Shown here piece by piece: positions 58,065-64,000 of a stretch of 64,000 nt of DNA (position 1 is the stretch's first letter; each line of letters starts with the position of its first letter). The DNA lies in assembly GCA_033725935.1 (NCBI GenBank), contig MU867084.1, forward strand, positions 124,001 to 188,000, given 5' to 3'. The position numbers and the translations under genes were made by a program. This DNA is from Cladorrhinum sp. PSN259 (lineage: Eukaryota; Ascomycota; Sordariomycetes; Sordariales; Podosporaceae). Under the pieces are notes generated by a model. It saw nothing but the letters and a program-made list of their open reading frames with translations, ran no database searches and was not told the origin of the DNA.

Positions 58065-60134
58065 TCATGCGTTCCCCCTAGACTCTGGAGCGCCACTTAA
58101 TCCGAGCCCAGACGAGAATCTCATCAGTGACCTTGATCCCTGAAATCCGGTCTGCGGCTGCGGCTGCTGTTGTTGCTGCTGCGGTTGTGGTGATGGCTTG
58201 ACATCCTGCATTTCCATGCCCTCTTTCGTCTCAGTACCGCCGCTATCAACATTCTTAGCCGGTTGGTGTTGACCATTACCACCACTTTTCTCTCTTTTCG
58301 TTGTGCTAAATCTCTGGTCGCCCTGCCCGAACGACTTCTTGAACCCATAATACGTAGGTGGCCTCGGCCTGCAAAGCACCACGAACCAGTTCTTGAACCA
58401 GCTACCTTGGGTGAACGCCCTGTACCGGTCCTTCTTAACGAATTTGTGCGAGTTAAGGTATTCACGCGTCGTCTCGCCCCTAGCCATCAAGAACACGTGG
58501 TAACCCATCAGGGCTGCGGGATACAAAAAGGCGATGAAGCCGTAAATGACCATGGCGAATGGGACTCGGAACTTGGAAATCGAGTCGCCAAAAGAAACCC
58601 CCTCTGATCTGTGCATGTATACAAGGATGTGCGCGAGGGAGGCACCCGCCAGATAGAGGCCTAGAAAGGTGGCGCTGCTGATGAAGGTAAAGAAATAGCG
58701 GTAGTTGCGGCGACCGACGCAGTTGTTGAGCCAAACGCAGTGGTGATCCTGGGTTTCGACACAGTTGTCGCACAGCCGGCAGTGGTGGGCGCGTGGTGGG
58801 CGCCAGATCTGGCAAGTCCTGCAATATTTAGTGGGTACTTCCATGGCGGCCGTTGAGCGCTCGGCAGACTTGATGAGTGTCCATTCGGTCGTTGGAGGAC
58901 CTGGCCTCCAAGGATCGTCATTTGCTTCTGGTGGGGGGAACCGGTGTACGTTGCGCGGCAAAATTCCTGGATCTGAGGCAGAAGCGTGAAGGAAGGAGGA
59001 AACGCAAATGTAGTAGAGATAACCAAATGTAATGGGTATTGCTGGTGAAACGTTGTGCCATAGCCACGACGCCGAGAAGATGAAAAAGAGGATGCCGGGT
59101 ATCACGACAAGTGATCCTGTGGCGATATTGACTGGCTTGTGCCTCGTGTTTTGTAACCGGCCACCAATGCAAAAAACAGTGTTGCCTTGGAAATACTCGT
59201 AGTTACGACCAGACTTCTGCTTGTCCTTGTCAGCTTTTGATGACATCTCCCCGTCATGGCTGGCAGGGGGTAGTTGAGGGGATGAGGCGATAGAGTCCAA
59301 CTTCTCGCCGCCTTCCATTTCGCGGTTGCTGCCACCAGAATCGCCTCTTGGCATAAGAAAGCTTGAGCGTAATGATCGAGGGGTCCGAACGGGGGTAGGA
59401 CCATTCACTTCGGTCTTGTAAGTCTTGCTCATGTCAAGGGTGAGCTGTCTCGGATCGCCGGGCTTTCTCTGAAGTGGCCGGACACTATCCGCGAAACTTG
59501 AGGTCGCCTGATGACCGTGAACTGGACTCGTGTTGGCAGTGCGACGGTCGACAGTGTCTTGTTCGGTGTATTCGGTGCCCCTAGAAGGTGGTCCTCGCAT
59601 CTCTCCATCCTCGCCGGACTGTCCCACTAACTGGGCGCCGGTACCAGAACGCAAGCTGTCGCGAGCCGGATCATGGACCTCGTCTTGAGATACGAACTGA
59701 CGGTTCATAGTCGTCGGTCTCGCGAGGCCTCGTTGCGCTTGCAGCTTCTGTGAGCTCATGGGTCGAAAGAAGGCATGCGACGTGAGCGATGGTACGTGGC
59801 TCCTAGTCGTCGAACTGCCAGGACGCGGACCCGTGGACGAACTTCCAACACTCCCACGCTTTCCCGACAGCCCCCTCCGTAAAGGTGTCCCCTGAGCCCA
59901 TGGACCCCTTTGGGACATTCCCGTTCTTGCGGTCCCTGGTCGTGAACTGAGATCCGAGTAGAAAGCACTCCTCCTTTGCGCACCTCGTGCCCTATGCGCT
60001 TCTGAATCTTCGCCATCGTCGGTCATAATGTCAGTCATTCGTGAAGAAATGATGCTCGGAGGAGCAGCAGGGAAGGAATCATCGGGTTCTTCTGTGGGAG
60101 AGAGAGCTCTCGGGGCTCCCTCTCCTGACGCCAT
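58065..60134 (-). CDS. DHHC palmitoyltransferase Erf2
   Basis: A single exon gives 689 residues, starting at the first ATG (MASGEGAPRALSPTEEPDD). The same frame is open 60 codons further upstream but has no ATG there. The first ~310 residues are disordered and Ser/Arg/Pro-rich. Four membrane spans follow: two before the cysteine-rich domain (around 340-380) and two after it. The core is KYCRTCQIWRPPRAHHCRLC ending in DHHC at about 463-466, then NNCVGRRNYRYF. A DPG motif lies at about 388-390. The C-terminal tail has a Gln/Pro stretch. Erf2, with its partner Shr5/Erf4, palmitoylates Ras at the ER. The long N-terminal extension is usual in filamentous fungi. Confidence 0.9.
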   Translation of the reverse strand: MASGEGAPRALSPTEEPDDSFPAAPPSIISSRMTDIMTDDGEDSEAHRARGAQRRSAFYSDLSSRPGTARTGMSQRGPWAQGTPLRRGLSGKRGSVGSSSTGPRPGSSTTRSHVPSLTSHAFFRPMSSQKLQAQRGLARPTTMNRQFVSQDEVHDPARDSLRSGTGAQLVGQSGEDGEMRGPPSRGTEYTEQDTVDRRTANTSPVHGHQATSSFADSVRPLQRKPGDPRQLTLDMSKTYKTEVNGPTPVRTPRSLRSSFLMPRGDSGGSNREMEGGEKLDSIASSPQLPPASHDGEMSSKADKDKQKSGRNYEYFQGNTVFCIGGRLQNTRHKPVNIATGSLVVIPGILFFIFSASWLWHNVSPAIPITFGYLYYICVSSFLHASASDPGILPRNVHRFPPPEANDDPWRPGPPTTEWTLIKSAERSTAAMEVPTKYCRTCQIWRPPRAHHCRLCDNCVETQDHHCVWLNNCVGRRNYRYFFTFISSATFLGLYLAGASLAHILVYMHRSEGVSFGDSISKFRVPFAMVIYGFIAFLYPAALMGYHVFLMARGETTREYLNSHKFVKKDRYRAFTQGSWFKNWFVVLCRPRPPTYYGFKKSFGQGDQRFSTTKREKSGGNGQHQPAKNVDSGGTETKEGMEMQDVKPSPQPQQQQQQPQPQTGFQGSRSLMRFSSGLGLSGAPESRGNA

Positions 60135-61379
60135 ATTTTCGGTCGAGTGCCGGATGTCTGGGTCGATCGTAGTCGATCGCTTGGTGACCCAGGTTTCAGG
60201 TGCAACTTGTTCCGCGCTATAACATCGCTGGTCGGATTGATTATCGGGAAAGAGGTCGGTCGAATATGGTGTGCACAACCAAGGTAATTCGATGTCAGGG
60301 CGCGTCACGCACACGGCTGGCTGCGGGCTGCGGGTGGGATGCCGATTACGGTGACGGCTGACGGGTAACGGATTGATGTCGGTCGGTACTGGTTGGCTTC
60401 GGCACTATAATCAGATATGCAGATGGGGGCGCGTTGCCGGGTGGTTTTTAGATTTTTGGGTGTTGCAAAAGAGCGGAAGGGTCTGGTAGTGATAATAGTA
60501 AAATCGGGGGGAAAAGAGTGACGAAGAAGAATTAATCGATTATGGCTGCGCCGGTATTCAAAACCCAGACCTGGGAGAGTCAAAGAACGACTGAGATGGG
60601 ATTTGGTGGTTTCTTCTTCCCAGGTTCCCGTTGTCTTTCTCAAAGTCATGTCCTGCAAGCTCACTGGCTGACGGGTGGGCCGTGCCATCCTTGGGCTTGG
60701 ATCTTTTTCTTTTTTGGCCTGCTCAGCCGGGCCAGCCAGCCAGAAGGCAGCAAACCCCCGGCACAGTGGGGGAGATGCATTGCGCTCGATCTTCTTGGGT
60801 TAATTGCGCTGCGTCAGGTTACCCCTGAATCCATTGCAAACGTCAAGCTGCTATCATTGCCAGAACTCGTTTACATTACGGCGTACAGGCAGGTACAAGA
60901 AGGTGCTTGCATAAATCTATAAACATTGTACATGCGAGCTGGGTTGACCGAGGATTGAGATGGGCTGATCTGCAAGGCTCTTGAAGCAAATAATGGCCGA
61001 GAGGCTGTGTGACGAGAATGTGTGTGAGACCTCAGACCTGCCCTGTGATGCACTGCGACTGTGGAGTCCCTGCGCAAAGCTCGGGTTGGGATGGATGGGA
61101 AAGGATAAGGAGGCGCGGGGAAGCACGGGTGTGACGACAGACAGACCGACAGCTGGGAGAAAGCCGTGACAGCTGCTGATGCTAGGATGACGGCTCTGGA
61201 GCTCAGCAGCCAATGACGGCACATTGTGCCTCCTTACGTAAGGTAGCATCTGCCAAGCTTGGAGCTTCGTTCTTGACGAAATCGTATGAGCATCGTCACG
61301 AATTGAAGATACCCGAAGCTCCATTCCGTCACTAATCCTCGTCCGCCCGACACCGCATTCCCGCGCCCACACAGCAGAA
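60135..61379. promoter_or_regulatory. Divergent region between ERF2 and the small mitochondrial-type gene
   Basis: These 1.2 kb carry both promoters and leaders. No gene or known site is recognised. Confidence 0.45.
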
Positions 61380-61994
61380 ATGGCTTCCTTCATCGCCCGC
61401 AGAGCTTTCTCCATGTCCGCCCGCCGGATGGCCTCCACCGGCGAGCAGATCGCTGGCGAGCAGGCCCTCAAGAGCGAGTCCAAGAAGAACCCCGAGATTG
61501 TGGTGCGTCAAATTCCGAGATGGCTGGAGTCAAGGAGGATTGAGAGAGTATATTGATATGGAAAATGATAGGTCCTCGCTGGTGTCATGGCCTGCGCCCT
61601 TGGCGGTGCTGGCCTCTACTTTGGTCAGTTTCTTTGGTCTCTGCTGCAGCACAGCTCGAGCTATCACTAACATGCAACTTTGTCGCATCAAGGCCGCTCC
61701 CCCACCAAGTCTACCTCCGAGAGCACCGTTTCTATGGCCCAGAATAGCATGCCTTGGGAGAGCGGCTCTACCCAGGGCAAGTACCAGTACTTCCCCGGCG
61801 GTGACTCCAGCGCTGCCCCCAAGGATGCCCCGAGCGCCGTCAATGTTGTCGTTGTCCCCAACGTGAACCTCCCCAAGGTACGCATCAGCCCTCCTATCGA
61901 GTGGACAGCGAGAGAGGTAAGGAAGACTGACCAAAACCTCGTATAACAGAACCTCCACGAGAAGTACAACAAGTGGGGCAAGGAGGGCTACTAA
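61380..61994 (+). CDS. Small single-pass protein, probably mitochondrial
   Basis: Four exons, 61380-61502, 61572-61623, 61693-61877 and 61950-61994, give 134 residues. Introns are 69, 69 and 72 nt. The N-terminus is Arg/Ser-rich without acids (MASFIARRAFSMSARRMAS), a mitochondrial presequence. A membrane span (VVLAGVMACALGGAGLYFG, about 41-59) follows a short charged linker. The rest is soluble: SMPWESGSTQGKYQYFPGGD, then AVNVVVVPNVNLP and a terminal LHEKYNKWGKEGY. The order presequence, single span, PW...KYxxF, short tail recalls MLRQ/NDUFA4-like respiratory subunits, but this is a weak inference. The coding call is strong because all four exons stay in frame with good splice sites. Confidence 0.82.
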
Positions 61995-62570
61995 GCACTT
62001 TTTTTTCTTTCTTCCTTGAACCGAGAATGCCGACGAGATTTTGGGCGAGCAGTGAATCATGACCTCGAAAATAGGGTATCGCTGTACATAGTTGGGTGGA
62101 AAATATCAATGATTCTTGGGATTGACCATGACGATTCGCAATAGAGCTTGTACTGTTTCTGAATTCAAGCTTTTTTTTGTTCGTGCTTCAATAGCTACCG
62201 ATGTGACACCGGTGACAACTCTTTATTTGTGACTTCAAGGATGCCCCTTGGACATTCAAAAATCACATACCAAGCAGAAGTCGCCATCACATATGTCAAT
62301 TAAGCCGCTATATTCCTAGGCGGCAACTGTCCTTGGTAAACCTCGAACCGTAGAGCATTCCTTCATGAGGCCCCCGATATAACTGATGATTATGATAGCT
62401 TCCAATGTTGAGCACAAACGAATAAACAAAGAAAGAGTCCGATAACCCATATCTTGGGGTCTAACGCCAACCAAATGCAGTGTCCATCGTTTCAACAAGC
62501 GGCGTCGTCCGCCAGATGGGTATCAGTCATTACTACTCTCGCCGTCCGAGAACACAGTCCCAAATCCCGC
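61995..62570. other. Convergent intergenic region
   Basis: These 576 bp hold the 3' ends of the small mitochondrial-type gene and NC2-beta. A GCCGC/GCGGC dyad lies near 62304-62324. No gene is seen. Confidence 0.55.
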
Positions 62571-63731
62571 TTAGGTATGCCTGGCTGCAGCAGCAGCAAA
62601 CTGCTCTGCTTGTAGACGCTCCAGCTCCTCCAGCGTCATGCCGCTCTGCTCAAATTTGTTTGACTTCTTCTCGCGGCCCTGTTGTGCGGTTAGCTGACCT
62701 GAGGGAATGAAATATACTGTCAAGCTTGCTCTTACCTTTTGGACTTCTTTGTGCTCTGCTGCGGCTTCCAAGACAGCAGGCACATAATCCGCAAAACCGA
62801 GCTGCTCAAGGGCCTTGGTGATATGGTCGCATGCAATCGTCTTCTTGGCCTCCTTCTCGGATATCTCATTCGCCTCAGACGAGATGAGAGTGATGAACTC
62901 AACACAGCATTCTATGAGCAGGTCCCGAGCCTCTTTGGAGAAGGCGATTCCGACAGACGATGGCAAAATCTCGCTGACGATCTTCTGCACAGTTGCTGCA
63001 GGCAATGTCATGTTAGCGAATGCGTGGCTCATTAGTGCGCACGACGACGAGGGGATGAGCTCTTGGCGTATGTGGCAGCCTCAAAGGGTGCCTACGACCA
63101 AGCTCGAGCCTCAAACCCCAGGAGTCCGTCTAATAATTAAACCGGCCAGTCAACTCACCCTTTGGCAAAGACAAGTCGTCGTTTCCTGCAGCGAGAATGC
63201 GGTTAGCAACTGGCCCAGAACGCATTGATATCAACTTTGCGAGGAGTAAAAGAGAGTACCGAGAAAGCTTTTATCATACTTCTCCCAGTAAAGATCAGAA
63301 CGAGGCACGTGAGGCATCGCTACGGGTCTCAAGTTCTTTGGCGACGATCACTTTCGGTAAAGGGTTGGTTCAGAGAAGGTAAATGGGACGAAGACCGTAA
63401 AGCCGGACCACCACGCTGATGATATTGAGGTTTTTGAGTCTTCAATGGCTCCTTCCGGAAGAACAATAGCCATGTATAAGCGACCCATCGCGTGGTCAAA
63501 CAGCGCGTGCACCCGTTCATAGAAGTAACACCCTTCATCATCAGACCGTTCACTACACCCTATGGGTTGGAACTGCGAAATGTTGGCAAATAAGATTCAC
63601 TTGAACCGGCTTACGCGTGCGCAGTAAATATAACAAGATCTCGTGAGTTCTCGATAAAAGGACACAACACGTTGTAAGGGAAATAGCATAGCAAAACATG
63701 TGCACGAACCTCCAATCTCGTGGTCGGACAT
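62571..63731 (-). CDS. Negative cofactor 2 beta subunit (NC2-beta / Dr1)
   Basis: Exons 63731-63710, 63185-63159, 62995-62736 and 62678-62571 give 138 residues. Introns are 524, 163 and 57 nt. The first two coding exons are 22 and 27 nt, and splicing gives MSDHEIGGNDDLSLPKATVQ. The histone-fold domain (KATVQKIVSEILPSSVGIAF, then LIECCVEFITLISSEANEIS) is H2B-like, followed by KKTIACDHITKALEQLGF and a Gln/Ala-rich tail. NC2-beta pairs with NC2-alpha on TBP and blocks TFIIA/TFIIB at promoters. The first donor (GTTCGT) is unusual and intron 1 is very long for this genome. The rest of the model is secure. Confidence 0.88.
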
Positions 63732-64000
63732 GTTGATATATAATATATGAATATGATGGTTGTCTTTGTGGAAGTGCTCAGCCCTTCAATGACGATGAGA
63801 GAACTTATCGATATGACGGGGGCCCGTTATTGGAATTCCGGCGAGACAGGACGGTGCGACAAACAAATCCGTTTTTGCAAGAAAGAGAGTGGCAGTTGAA
63901 ACTGGGAGGACTTCGTTCGAGTCGTGAGGTTATTGCAAGAATGTGTCTTTGGGGAAATCATTCTGATGAGCCGCAGCCGGGAGAGGGCTCTTTTAAACTT
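63732..64000. other. Right edge: upstream region of NC2-beta
   Basis: These 269 bp hold the NC2-beta promoter or leader. Nothing else is recognised before the window ends. Confidence 0.5.

Noticed and set aside
1..64000. CRISPR arrays, bacterial operons or phage genes
   Set aside because: The window is eukaryotic with spliceosomal introns. No regularly spaced repeats or prokaryotic genes were seen.

Overview
The window is nuclear DNA from a filamentous ascomycete, most likely a Sordariomycete and perhaps Sordariales. Genes lie on both strands without operons. Most are cut by short GT-AG introns, usually 53-130 nt, with CTAAC/CTGAC-like branch points. Protein families such as a group-5-like septin, a Mic19, a Sls1 regulator and a short-form LEU4 fit filamentous fungi. 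Genus and species cannot be read from the sequence alone. I support 19 protein-coding genes with about 38 introns, all spliced by eye. No tRNA, rRNA or CRISPR array was recognised.

Layout. 0-10.5 kb: septin-type GTPase (+), an unnamed zinc-knuckle protein (-), SF3b subunit 5 (+), Nse3/MAGE subunit of SMC5-6 (-). 10.9-17.1 kb: a large mitochondrial Sls1-type regulator (+) converging on translation elongation factor 1-alpha (-). 17.1-21.3 kb: a gene-poor stretch. 21.3-30.5 kb: phosphoserine phosphatase (-), PAPS reductase (+), a secreted fasciclin protein (+), TYW3 (+) and Mic19 (-). 33.9-46 kb: ferric reductase (+), 2-isopropylmalate synthase (+), importin beta-1 (+). 49.5-56 kb: a Zn2Cys6 regulator (+) and an acidic, low-complexity unknown protein (+). 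58-64 kb: DHHC palmitoyltransferase Erf2 (-), a small single-pass probable mitochondrial protein (+) and NC2-beta (-).

Most genes are housekeeping: translation, splicing, SMC5-6, nuclear import, TBP control, amino-acid and sulfur metabolism, MICOS and tRNA modification. Four adjacent pairs are divergent and may share promoters: zinc-knuckle/SF3b5, nse3/sls1, SER2/MET16 and MIC19/ferric reductase. ERF2 and the small mitochondrial-type gene are also divergent. The SER2/MET16 pair links serine supply with sulfate reduction, which meet in cysteine synthesis. This is only suggestive.

I do not see a secondary-metabolite cluster, defence island or other clearly new multi-gene system. The most interesting unexplained items are a 309-bp element with 40-bp terminal inverted repeats (36804-37112), a long imperfect hairpin (47813-47893), two unnamed proteins (6496-8264 and 53824-55943), and a possible upstream exon or intron-retention isoform in leu-4. 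Two N-runs (37414-37423 and 56328-56805) are bordered by G/C homopolymers and mark weak assembly.
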